Shown piece after piece: positions 34,344 to 44,000 of a stretch of 60,000 nt of DNA (within the stretch, counting starts at the first letter, position 1; each line of letters starts with the position of its first letter). The translations under genes and the position numbers were made by a program. The DNA is from Bolinopsis microptera. Taxonomy: Eukaryota > Ctenophora > Tentaculata > Lobata > Bolinopsidae. The notes under the pieces were generated by a model. That model saw only the letters and a list, made by a program, of their open reading frames with translations. It was not told the DNA's origin and did not search any database. The DNA lies in contig NC_087083.1 of the NCBI RefSeq assembly GCF_026151205.1, forward strand, positions 7,544,460 to 7,604,459, read 5' to 3'.

Positions 34344-37300
34344 ACAATTGACCAAACAAATATATTTATTATACTAACCCTAACAGTAACCCGATTGGGC
34401 GACATCTGTCCGACAGCGACATCTGTCCGACAGCCGAATCGGGGATTTCGGACAGATTTCGCTGTCGGACAGGAGTAGTTTTTGGCGACATCTGTCCGAA
34501 TTTCGGATCATATTGTAATTTCGGTTCACATTCGTATTTCACAAACTCACGGGTAATTTCGTGACGTTGCTCCCATTGTTCGAATGCTGATTTGATCCAT
34601 TGAGATCTGATCCATCGATACGTGATTGACTATTTAAGGACAGGATTGTGCTAGCCGTACACTAACAAGCTGTCGATCACATCACAGGACACAGCCTACA
34701 TGAGTACATATAGGATAGCAGCCGTATGGAGATCAGTTATCGCAATCCACAATGGCAACCAATCTTCAGTAAACAGACCCAGATCTGCAGCAAACAGACC
34801 CGAGAGATCTGGAAACGCTATCCATTCCTGCAAACTAAATCCTCTCTACCGACAACAGTCCAATGATGCTCTGGGACTCTGGATGGGACGAACAGACTCG
34901 TCGATCATTCCTTTGGGGGACTCCTAAGAACGCAGATCATATGGTGGACGCGGAGCATTGCGTAGTCAACGCCCAACGGTACCTTCAAATCCGCACCTAA
35001 TCTCTTCCATCAGCTCTTCACAGTCCACGGACTCTTCCCTGACGGCTGGCACCTCCCCCTCTTCTAAGGACTCATTCCTGGAAAATCGACGACCCTCTAC
35101 CGCAACATGTTCGAGGAGATAGACACCTGGGCTTCTGAGGCCTTGGGGCTACCAACCACAATACATTCTCATGGACTACGAGCTCGCCATTCACAACGCA
35201 GTTGCTTCATGCCTGCCTGCCTAGGTCGAAAATAAACTAGTAGTACACTATGGCTCAGATCATATCTCAAATTGGCAATGTTACGTATGCAAATTAACAG
35301 TTCAGATCACGTCTCTAATTGGAAATGTATTGTATTGAAATCATATCACAATTTCGGACAAATGTCGTTTTTTCTGGTACCCTGAGTCGGACAGATGTCG
35401 CTGTCGGACAGATGTCGCTGACAGGAGTCGTGTTACCCAGTAACCCTAACCCTGACCCTAACCCTGACCCTAACCCTGACCCTGACCCTAACCCTAACCC
35501 TAACCCTAACCCTAACCCTAACCCTAACCCTAACCCTAACCCTAACCCTAACCCTAACCCTAACCCTAACCCTAACCCTAACCCTAACCCTAACCCTAAC
35601 CCTAACCCTAACCCTAACCCTGACCCTGACCCTGACCCTGACCCTGACCCTAACCCTGACCCTAACCCTGACCCTAACCCTGACCCTAACCCTGACCCTA
35701 ACCCTGACCCTAACCCTGACCCTAACCCTGACCCTAACCCTGACCCTAACCCTGACCCTAACCCTGACCCTAACCCTTACCCTAACCCTTACCCTAACCA
35801 TGAATTGACCCCAGTGTAATTACATGGGGGGGTCAATTGTCGGGGGTAGATTGCATCAGGGGGTCATTTGTCGGAGGGGGGGGGGGGGGGAGGGGGTCAA
35901 TTGTTGCGGTACCATACTATATAAGTATATAGCGTACCATACCTCTCATTTGGAGATTCAGTGCCATGGTTGTCAGCTTTTTATCAACTCCGGCCAATTT
36001 CTTGACTGCGCTAATCAACTCGGTTTTATTGACTTTTAGTTTTGGTGCCAAATAAGCAAAATTCCAAATAACTTAAGAACTTAAAAGAAAGATAAAAGAA
36101 ACCTGCCAATTTATAAATTTAACGCTGCCATAATAAGATTATAGCATTATAATCTATTTGGCATGGATTGATAATTTTATAACAAATCCTGCAAAGTTAA
36201 TGGAAAACCTGCCGATTTAACTTTATCACTGCCGTAATCTATCCGGCAAGGATTGATAATTTTATAAAAAATCCTGCCAAGTTAATGGAAAACCTGCCGA
36301 TTTAACTTTATCACTGCCATAATCCATCCGGAAAGGATTGATAATTTTATAGCAAATCCTGCCAAGTTAATAGAAAACCTGCCAAATAACAAATACCTGC
36401 GCTGTTGATGCAGGATCACTAGTTAATTAGGCAGGTTTTGACATAAAAAATTAAGAGAAAACCTGCGGATTTAGTGTAATATACTGCTGATCTGGACAGG
36501 GTAAATTAGATTACTAGGCAGGAGTGGTAATTTCGCAGTCTTCGCTATTAACTGGGCAGGTTTTAGGTTAAATTCGCAGTGGCAATGGCTGGAAGGGGCC
36601 TTAACTGGCGTTGCGCTCAGACTGACTGCTTATCCTGTGAGGGTCACATGTGTAGTGGCTACTCTGTGACGGTCTATAACGTCAGGTATGCAACAATTAT
36701 CAAAACATTGTTTTTCTTTGTAGAGATTTTCATTATTATTGCATAAAATGTATAGCTTTTTCTTCTTTTTTTTTTTCTTTTTTTAATAACTTTGTTTTAC
36801 TGATAACTTTATTTTACTGTTAGTGCACTGCCGGAGGGTCTACCGGAACCCACTGACTGCAAGTACGGTAACACGGTAAAGCTGCAGTCGGGTGATGCTA
36901 GTAGTTTCTCTGTGTACGAGATAGCGGTGGCAAAGAAAGATGGTGAGATTACAAACTGGCTAATAGTGAAATAGTGAAATAGTGAAACATGTGTGTCATA
37001 GGTGTACAGTGTCCGTTGAAATATCTCACACACCATTTGCTCAACAAATAGTCGGACAAAATTTTTGGAAACTCTCTCGAGTTGTCTAATTTGCAGTTAC
37101 ACTGATCGCTCATTAACTCATTAAAACTTAAAAATGAAACATGTAATAATGTATACAAATGTCAGGATGCTCCAGTGATCACAGCTGGAGTCATTTAACA
37201 GTAGACCCTGATATACCAGTTCTACACGGACAGGAGATGACCCTGACTTGCCTAGCTGACTATCTCGACAAGGGAGGCAACAAGGCAACTTGTAAGAATG

Positions 37301-37523
37301 GTGTACTAATCCCAACTGACGAACCTCCACTGTGCCTTTCTCTCGGAATGTGTAAGTTAACAGAATGTAGTATATGTCAAACTCCTTTGGATCCCCCACC
37401 TCCCCCACCTCAACCTCCTACATCATACCATTCCAAAAAAGCAGTCATCTAAGTTTTAGTTTCCTTACCTCAGATATCTCTATTACCTACGCTGCTACTA
37501 TACTGCAGGACATTGAATGCTGA
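29338..37523 (+). CDS. Secreted modular protein: lectin-like x2, ephrin-receptor-like Cys-rich x2, sushi-like; interrupted by a transposon
   Basis: Exons 29338-29416, 29626-29769, 29870-30154, 30607-30747, 30844-30993, 31541-31669, 32729-32822 joined to 36608-36685, 36824-36942, 37166-37351, 37474-37523. All phases agree, giving 484 residues without the insertion; read-through past 37351 to 37452 would give a 501-residue form with a proline-rich tail. Exon 1 encodes a signal peptide (FFLQILTLSLC). Exons 2-3 form a galactose-binding-like (F5/8C or fucolectin-type) module; exons 6-8 form a second one aligning to the first (WIKL/WLKL, TDC..C, CKYGN.VKL, EIA). Exons 4 and 5 are GCC2/GCC3-type ephrin-receptor-like repeats; exon 9 is sushi-like (GQEMTLTC, ATCKNG). 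Probably extracellular recognition or adhesion. The 32823-36601 element breaks exon 7 just after codon AAC; as assembled, translation stops at its first bases, removing most of module 2 and the sushi module. Confidence 0.85.
31274..31310 (+). mobile_element. Mariner-like end remnant
   Basis: CAGGGTGGCCCAAAAGTGAC resembles the typical mariner terminal repeat. No partner end or transposase is seen nearby. It lies in intron 5 of the secreted-protein gene. Confidence 0.4.
31736..32728 (+). repeat. Hexamer array CTAACT, about 160 copies, ending at a splice acceptor
   Basis: Almost perfect CTAACT units run from about 31755 to 32713 and end in CTCTTCCCTGTACCCCAG, the acceptor of exon 7. CTAAC is the consensus branch-point sequence, so the array is a string of potential branch points directly before the 3' splice site. 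The leading flank (31736-31760) is the same as that of SLC7 intron 3 (41766-41790). The first 22 bp of exon 7 are duplicated upstream of the array at 31701-31722. Confidence 0.97.
33349..33450. mobile_element. Nested 102-bp MITE with CAGTGGCG ends
   Basis: CAGTGGCG at the left and CGCCACTG at the right, GC-rich inside with a 12-G run. The termini resemble hAT-type MITEs; no target duplication was seen. Confidence 0.55.
33844..33888. repeat. Perfect 17-bp-stem hairpin
   Basis: ATAGGTTGACCTCCCAC pairs with GTGGGAGGTCAACCTAT across an 11-nt loop. It lies inside the 3.8 kb element. Confidence 0.85.
34393..35437 (+). mobile_element. MULE (Mutator-like) element remnant with 9-bp target duplication
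   Basis: CAGTAACCC occurs at 34384-34392 and 35438-35446, the 9-bp duplication expected of Mutator-like transposases. Both ends hold repeated inverted GCGACATCTGTCCGACA motifs. Inside is a broken transposase (34975-35218). It sits within the telomere-like repeat. Confidence 0.75.
34975..35218 (+). pseudogene. Broken MULE transposase fragment
   Basis: Conceptual translation gives NGTFKSAPNLFHQLFTVHG, then an in-frame TAA after HLPLF, then GLIPGKSTTLYRNMFEEI; after a +1 frameshift it gives YILMDYELAIHNAV. These are the ordered motifs of the MULE transposase catalytic core (DGTFK, LLPGK, tDfE.A...A). The first catalytic Asp has become Asn. With a stop, a frameshift and a lost catalytic residue it is inactive. 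Confidence 0.75.
35441..35801 (+). repeat. Interstitial telomere-like array CCCTAA/CCCTGA
   Basis: About 60 hexamers. A central CCCTAA run is followed by CCCTGA units and then a regular 12-bp higher-order alternation CCCTAACCCTGA. CCCTAA is the complement of the animal telomere repeat TTAGGG. The array is internal and bounded by transposon ends, not at a chromosome end. Confidence 0.95.
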
Positions 37524-37624
37524 ATGTAGGATTACAATCATGATTATTAAATTCAATATTAAAATTTATGAGGACTTAGGCGCCATGGTAGCAGCTCTCT
37601 CGGCATTATTTTCAATTGTGATGC

Positions 37625-37630
37625 AATAAA
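37625..37630 (+). promoter_or_regulatory. Candidate polyadenylation signal AATAAA
   Basis: The first AATAAA after either predicted stop of the secreted-protein gene (37452 or 37523). Confidence 0.45.
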
Positions 37631-37836
37631 GTCTAAGGTCAGCTCTGGTACCGCAAGTACACTCCCTCATTTAAGATACTGACTCATAAATCATGAAATA
37701 ATTCCTCACAAAATAATAAATAATGAAATGATTTTTTTACGCTTTAAACAAGTGTGGTGTAAACTGTAACGTGAAATCAGTTAAGGAAATATTTGCTACC
37801 CAGCTGATATTGACCAACATACAATAAAATCACAGC

Positions 37837-37865
37837 AACAGCTGGGACAAAGATTACACTTTTCA
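37837..37865 (+). repeat. Duplicate of the SLC7 promoter block
   Basis: Matches 40523-40551 at 27 of 29 positions (AACAGCTG, GACAAAGAT, ACACTTTTCA). The copy upstream of it has AATAAAAT where the other has a TATA box. The two copies flank the GC-rich inverted repeat. Confidence 0.8.
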
Positions 37866-37997
37866 TACTGTTACTAATCATTCGGGGAATTCGTCGCCCG
37901 CGCCAAAATTTTAAAATTCAACTGTGGGAGTCCACCCAAAAATCCAGCTTAATAAATAAGGTCCTGACTCCTGTGGCGAATTTTAACCTATCGGCCT

Positions 37998-40462
37998 GAA
38001 AATTTCGGCACTATCCGTCGCGGAGTAGAGTCCGCGGCGGAGCCGCCGGACTCCGAGCGGACTCCGGCGGTGCTCCGCCAAAATGTATTTACACTGGACT
38101 CGAGTACATTTTGGCGGACTCCGAGCGGAGCCGAGCGGACTCCGAGCGGACTTTAAAGTCCGCCGCGGACTCCGAGCGGCTCCGCGGCGGCTCGGCGGAG
38201 TGTCCGCCGCGGACTAAGCCACTAGGCGGACTCCGGTCCGCCGCGGACTCCGGCGGAGTGCTTGGCGGACTCCGCCGGACCTCTCCGCCAGACTTGAATC
38301 CGGCGGAGCTTGGCGGACTCCGCCAGCTCGGTGGACTCCGCTCGGAGTCCGCCGGACTCCAACAGAGTCCACTGACTTCCGACCCTCGGCTAAATTTGTC
38401 ACGTGACATACAACATAGCATTTTGCAATATTGTGGTCAGATGAAAAGGTCGCTAGTGATAAACCTTAACCATTACGGTCACAATGTCAATAGTGTACAA
38501 CTCTAGTCCTAACTTTGACCCTATAATGTATAAACGTTGACCCTAACCCTCCACCAAACCGTCCGCAGCGAAATATCAATGTCATTGACTGGTCACGTGA
38601 CCAAAACAATTTTTGTCATATTATAATTAGGGTTAGGGTTAGCGTTTTTAGTTTTACCCTACACGTTGCATGCATGTGGCGTCATTCGGCCGGATCCCAG
38701 CAAGCAAAAATACGTCGACCATCACAGGACGACGCCAGCCAGCACTCTCTACGCTCTTCGAGCTCCAATCGTCCTGTGACGAAGTAAGGACGAAGCCTGA
38801 GGTCCTCAGGTAACATCGACCACCGATTGAAAATTCAAAAATTTTTTGACATAAAGGTCAAATGTAAAACTAAAATCTTGATGTTGATTGATCGACGACG
38901 TCAATTTTAAAAAAGAAACCTAGCCAGAGTGGAAGTCGGCGCCCTCATTAAATTTTTGGAGAAAATCGCTCGCCAAAATTTGTTGGACCAGGACGATGTC
39001 CTAGCCTGGCAGCTCATTGCGCGTCGCAACGAGCTTCGTTGTTCGTCGACGTGCGACGAGCAACGAGAAAAATTGTGTGGCACGTCGGGTGGCACATCTT
39101 AACGGGTGATACGCGTATAAATTTCGATCGCTGACGTACAGCGAGCAGCACAGCTGCGAGTGGCGTCAGCTAGTAGGATTTCATCCTACAAGGCACATCG
39201 CGTTTACCTAGCTAACCAGGTCATTTCCGCCTCCGGCGGTCGCGCGCTATATATACTACTGCAAGCTTACCTGAGGACCCCAGGCTTTAATGTTGTTAAT
39301 AGAGATTAGGCGGAATGACAGGCTGAGCGCGGCCCAGTAACTGCAAGCGAGAGGGCTATATAGTTAGACTTAGAGCAACACATCGCGCCACAAGCCAAAT
39401 ATTTATCAACATCTTGACTAGCTACGCGGTCCTTTTCCGCATGCGCTCGCGCTGTGCTCAAAAATTGACGTCGCGTCGTCAATCAATTAACATCAAGATT
39501 TTAGTTTTACATTTGACCTTTATGTCAAAAAATCTCTGAATTTTCAATCGGTGGTCGATGTTACCTGAGGACCTCAGGCTTCGTCCTTACTTCGTCACAG
39601 GACGATCGGAGCTCGACGAGCGGAGAGAGTGCTGGCGTCGTCCTGTGATGGTCGACGTATTTTTGCTTGCTGGGATCCGGCCGAATGACGCCACATGCAA
39701 CGTGTAGGGTAAAACTAAAAACGCTTCCCTATATGAGATAATATGACACAAATTGTTTTGGTCACGTGACCAGTCAATGACATTGATATTTCGCTGCTGG
39801 CGGTTTGGTGGAGGGTTAGGGTCAACGTTTATACATTATAGGGTCAAAGTTAGGACTAGAGTTGTACACTATTGACATTGTGAGGGTAATGGTTAAGGTT
39901 TATCACTAGCGACCTTTTCATCTGACCACAATATCGCAAAATGCTATTGGCTATGTTGTATGTCACGTGACAAATTTAGCCGAGAGTCGGAAGTCGGAAG
40001 TCGGAAGTCAGTGGACTCTGTTGGAGTCCGGCGGACTCCGAGCGGAGTCCAAGCTCCGCCGGACTCCGCCGGATTCAAGTCTGGCGGAGAGGTCCGGCGG
40101 AGTCCGCCAAGCACTCCGCCGGAGTCCGCGGCGGACCGGAGTCCGCCTAGTGGCTTAGTCCGCGGCGGACACTCCGCCGAGCCGCCGCCGAGCCGCTCGG
40201 AGTCCGCGGCGGACTTTAAAGTCCGCTCGGAGTCCGCTCGGCTCCGCTCGGAGTCCGCCAAAATGTACTCGAGTCCAGTGTAAATACATTTTGGCGGAGC
40301 ACCGCCGAAGTCCGCTCGGAGTCCGGCGGCTCCGCCGGAGTCCGCTCGGAGTCCGCTCGGAGTCCGGCGGCTCCGCCGGAGTCCGCTCGGAGTCCGCTCG
40401 GAGTCCGCTCGGAGTCCGGCGGCTCCGCCGCTCTACTCCGCGACGGATAGTGCCAAAATTTC
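37998..40462. mobile_element. 2.5 kb GC-rich inverted repeat (foldback)
   Basis: Arms of about 900-1000 bp (37998-38910 and 39462-40462) are near-perfect reverse complements, from the outer CACTATCCGTCGCGGAGTAG to the inner ACATCAAGATTTTAGTTTTA-type sequence. The outer 400-450 bp of each arm are built from GGCGGACTCCG and CGGAGTCCGCTC words. The centre (38911-39461) holds an open frame and a copy of the TTACCTGAGGACC repeat. Length differences between arms come mostly from the CGGAGTCCG tracts. It lies directly upstream of the SLC7 promoter. Confidence 0.88.
38911..39102 (+). CDS. 63-codon open frame in the centre of the inverted repeat
   Basis: The frame opens after a TAA at 38908-38910 and stops at 39100-39102. 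It reads as plausible protein (GALIKFLEKIARQN, DDVLAWQLIARRNELR), unlike the low-complexity arms. There is no Met near the start and no splice site is certain. It may be a transposase piece or a captured host exon; I do not recognise it. Confidence 0.25.
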   Translation, partial: KRNLARVEVGALIKFLEKIARQNLLDQDDVLAWQLIARRNELRCSSTCDEQREKLCGTSGGTS

Positions 40463-40508
40463 AGTTGAGGACATGACCATTGACTAACCACCTGATCGAT
40501 CAATAGAG

Positions 40509-40515
40509 TATAAAA
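40509..40515 (+). promoter_or_regulatory. Candidate TATA box of the SLC7 gene
   Basis: TATAAAA, with an initiator-like TCAGTG about 40 bp and a TCACAC about 30 bp downstream, and the start codon at 41018 following an ATG-poor leader of about 470 nt. Confidence 0.5.
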
Positions 40516-41017
40516 ACAGAGTAACAGCTGCGACAAAGATCACACTTTTCAGTGAATTGAACTACGCCTTACTGCTCATTGTCTGTGAAATCTTGAGAAA
40601 GGGAAACAAAGATGAGACGTTTATTCAAAACATCAACTATTAAAACATCTACTGTTAAGTAAGTTACCATAGCAAGTTAAGTAAGTTATCACTTAAGTTA
40701 TCATTTAATAAACCAATATCATAACCGGAGATCCAGGTCCAGATCCCGTTTTAGATATAGTCAGCTCCAAGCCTCTTTCTTTGCAGTTTACAGACAAAAA
40801 GTTGTTATTTCAAGCCTACGTTCTTCTGGAAACTTTCCCGTGAAACAGTAGCTGCAGTTAACAAAATTTCTTGACCAAACTCCAGCTTCATTTGATTCTA
40901 TAAGCTTCACTAAAGCACCACTGCTACTTTGCTTTTCGATTGCTTGGAAATCTGCCAATTAAAAAGTAGCATCTGGACATCTGAAGAAACTGGTTATTTG
41001 TTCTGGTCGACGTAGGA

Positions 41018-44000
41018 ATGGGAAACCAAATGTTCCCTCAAACGGAGCCAACTGAGAGAACGGAACTTATACCCATTCTGGACAGGTATTATTATTACTA
41101 ATATTAGTAATAATATTATTAATAATATTATTACTAAATACTTATACTGTTACTAATATTATCTTGTTGATACTTGACACTTGTTCTGGATAGGTTCTGC
41201 CCTTATAAGATAATTACTTAGTATGAGAACAATACCCATTCTAATTGACATTTGTCAACTCTCACGCATTTTCATGCTCTCAAACACACGATTGACTTGA
41301 ATAAATCGTTCCTGTTAGCGTAATCGGTTTCTGTTTGCGTATTTTGTTTCTGTTTCTGTTTACGTATTTTGGTTTTCCCTCCACAGAGACAATGAATGTT
41401 GTGATCGCCGGCTGAGTGAAATCGAAATGGGGGTTGATAAAGGTTTGTCTTAATTTCATCATTTTACAAAACTTTAAATTTTGAAATCCGTCGGTGGTCG
41501 CTTAATGGCGTGCCTTATAAATGACCCATAGGCATAACTAAAATTACCCTGTAGGTTTGCAAAAATAAATGACTTAATATCCCCCAGATCTCCCCACTGA
41601 ACTAGAACCACACTTTACCCTACTTTCCACCGTTCTGTTCGCTGTCGGGCAAACAATCGGCTCAGGTTTGTTACTTTAACAATTATCATTGTGCATAATT
41701 AAATCTGAGCATATTATATAACCCTACATTAAGTTGGTAAATACAAAGGTAGACGCTAGCTTTCCCTCGTTTACTGATTTCTCTAACTCTAACTCTTACT
41801 CTTACTCTAACACTCTAACTCTGCCCGGTACCCCAGGTATATTCGTGTCTCCTAACGAGGTTGTGAAACAGGTGGGATCCCCGGGTATGGCGCTTGTAAT
41901 CTGGGTTGTTTCCGGTCTTATCTCTCTCACTGGTTAGTATTGCTTACTGGTGGGGTGAACCATGTAGGCACGTGACAGTGAATAACCAATGAGCTTCCAG
42001 TGTTGATCCGACCAACAAAATCTCAGAATCACTGTCACCTCCCCATAAGTGTCCAGATATGTTATTTTTTATTTTAGTTCTAGTTTCATTTTTATTATTC
42101 ACTTTGGGAGATCGAGCCTTGAAGTTAAAAATACCTGGATACCTTTTCTATTGTAAAATTTCTCTCCCTTTTTTATTCCACTGATCAAGCCTGGAACATG
42201 CAGTGATCGTTTTCAAAAAAGATTCAGTTCTTTGTTTTCTAATTCAACTCACTGACTGCACCTGTTCATCATGTTTTATCATTATTCATTTATAACGCTA
42301 TGATAGTATTAAAAGCCGGTGGCAGACTCCATGATCTTAAGTCCACCATATAACATATTCATGAATATTCTTTACGAGGGAGGGGGTGGTAACTTTAGGC
42401 TAAGACCTGATCATGTTGGTTATTCGACTTAATCAATTGATTGATTAATTAATTAATTAATTATTCATGTTACATCGGTTTTACTTCAGGAGCGTTGTCG
42501 TTTGCAGAGCTCGGTACGATGATCAAAAGATCTGGAGGAGAATTCCAATATATCAAAGCAGCGTAAGTCAGCACAAATACCCCAAATACCTCAAATATCT
42601 TTCATTATAAATGCTATACTAGTCCAGGAAGATACTGCCGAAATAATATTTTGTGCCTACAAAGTACAATAAAAGATTAATATAAAACTAAAACTAGATA
42701 CGGTAAACTCCCCTCGTTCGTGTACCTCTGGATGTGCGGTGTTATCAGAAACTCTATGGGTTGTGCAGTGATCGCCCTTACTTTCTCCAGCTATCTCATC
42801 TCTATCTTTATGAGTCACGAGCATCCGCATTTCTTGCTTGCTAAGAAAACTGGTGCGGCAACTGCCATTGGTGGGTGTTTTTTGGTTGATGATCCGTGAT
42901 AATATTGATGAACAGTGTTTTACGGATACACTTTAGAACTAATTCTTGGTTAAAATCTTTAGAAAATTGACATTAATTCAGCCAATGAAATTCACAAAAA
43001 CCAACTTCAGTGCTCATAATCGTGGTAAACTCGATCAGCACAAAGTGTGGGGTGAGAATGGCCAATACTTTCTGTGTTCTAAAACTGCTGGCTCTGTTCG
43101 TACTGATAGTGCTGGGTGCCTGGAAACTAGGTGAAGGTAGGTGCCGACAGTTATTAGTTAATTAATTAATTCGTTAATTCGTTAATTGCAATCTATAATA
43201 GGTTAATTTATGAAAGTAGAGTGGAAATAAAAAAGTATTTTGTACTTTTCAGGGGGAACTGAGAACATCAAAGTTGGGTTTAAGGACACAAACATGAATC
43301 CAGGAACTTGGACAACTGCATTTTTTGCTGCTCTTTGGTCTTACAGTGGCTGGTTTGAAATTAGTTTATTGATCATCATTTCAGTCGAATATTTTCAAAG
43401 TTGTCGTTGATCATGCGATCTTAAATTTAGAATTATAAGTTATCAAGAATTATAAGGAAGAACGTTGGTATTTTAAAATGATACAAAAGGAGCAAATATC
43501 CTCCATTCCCTACCACCAGGAATTGTATAAACATGATGGCGGGAGAAATAAAAAACGCCTCAAAGAATGTTCCCAGAGCCCTTGTAATCTCCCAGATAAC
43601 ACTGATAACAGTTTACTTGCTAGCTAACATAGCTTACTGTTCTATCCTCACTCTCGAGGAACTGTACAATGTGGATGCTATTGCGCTGGTGAGTATTAGA
43701 GTTCATTTGTTTTTTTGTAGTTTTTATTTTCCTGCGTCGGATTGGACAAATAAATACTTGATAAAAAAACTTGTAAAAGTTATAAAAGTTATAAAACTTG
43801 ATATATTACTGAAAATAAAAAGTAGTTCCATCGATAAGAGGATATAATATTAGGCTAAAACCATTTTTAATTGATGCCAAATGATTGATGTGTCAATAAC
43901 GGGTGTCCGTTGTGACGCGTGTTGCAGTCGTAACGCGTGAGTCGTAACGCGTGAGTCGTAACGCGTGTCAGTTAACGCGTGTCTTTCTACAGTTTGTAGG

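Larger units (their letters stand above)
34306..35903. mobile_element. Nested element bounded by homopolymer C and G tracts
   Basis: The left end AAATTGAC followed by 31 C residues (34312-34342) is mirrored at the right by G-rich tracts and GGGGGTCAATT. Between them lie a MULE copy and a telomere-like CCCTAA/CCCTGA array. The boundaries are inferred from the inverted ends only. Confidence 0.55.
32823..36601. mobile_element. 3.8 kb TIR element inserted in a coding exon, with nested elements
   Basis: The terminal inverted repeats AGGCCCCTTCCAGCCATTGC and its complement bound the element, and TAACTG is duplicated on both sides (32817-32822 and 36602-36607). Removing the element and one TAACTG restores the reading frame of exon 7 exactly, which proves the borders. 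Subterminal regions carry many copies of CCTGCC and GGCAGG motifs (32850-33150 and 36100-36560). No transposase of its own is recognised. A 6-bp duplication and AG...CT ends recall Polinton-type termini, but that is weak evidence. Nested inside are a CAGTGGCG MITE, a hairpin, and a C/G-tract-bounded element with a MULE. Confidence 0.93.

Noticed and set aside
35441-35801. Chromosome end
   Set aside because: The telomere-like repeat is internal, degenerate and flanked by transposon and gene sequence on both sides.
35319-35819. Open frames of Pro-Asn/Asp repeats and of Val-Arg repeats on the other strand
   Set aside because: Both are translations of the CCCTAA/CCCTGA array and have no start context or flanking domain.
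38089-38506. Several overlapping Ser/Arg/Pro-rich open frames here and at 39944-40536
   Set aside because: They arise from CGGAGTCCG repeats in the inverted arms; all frames on both strands look alike.
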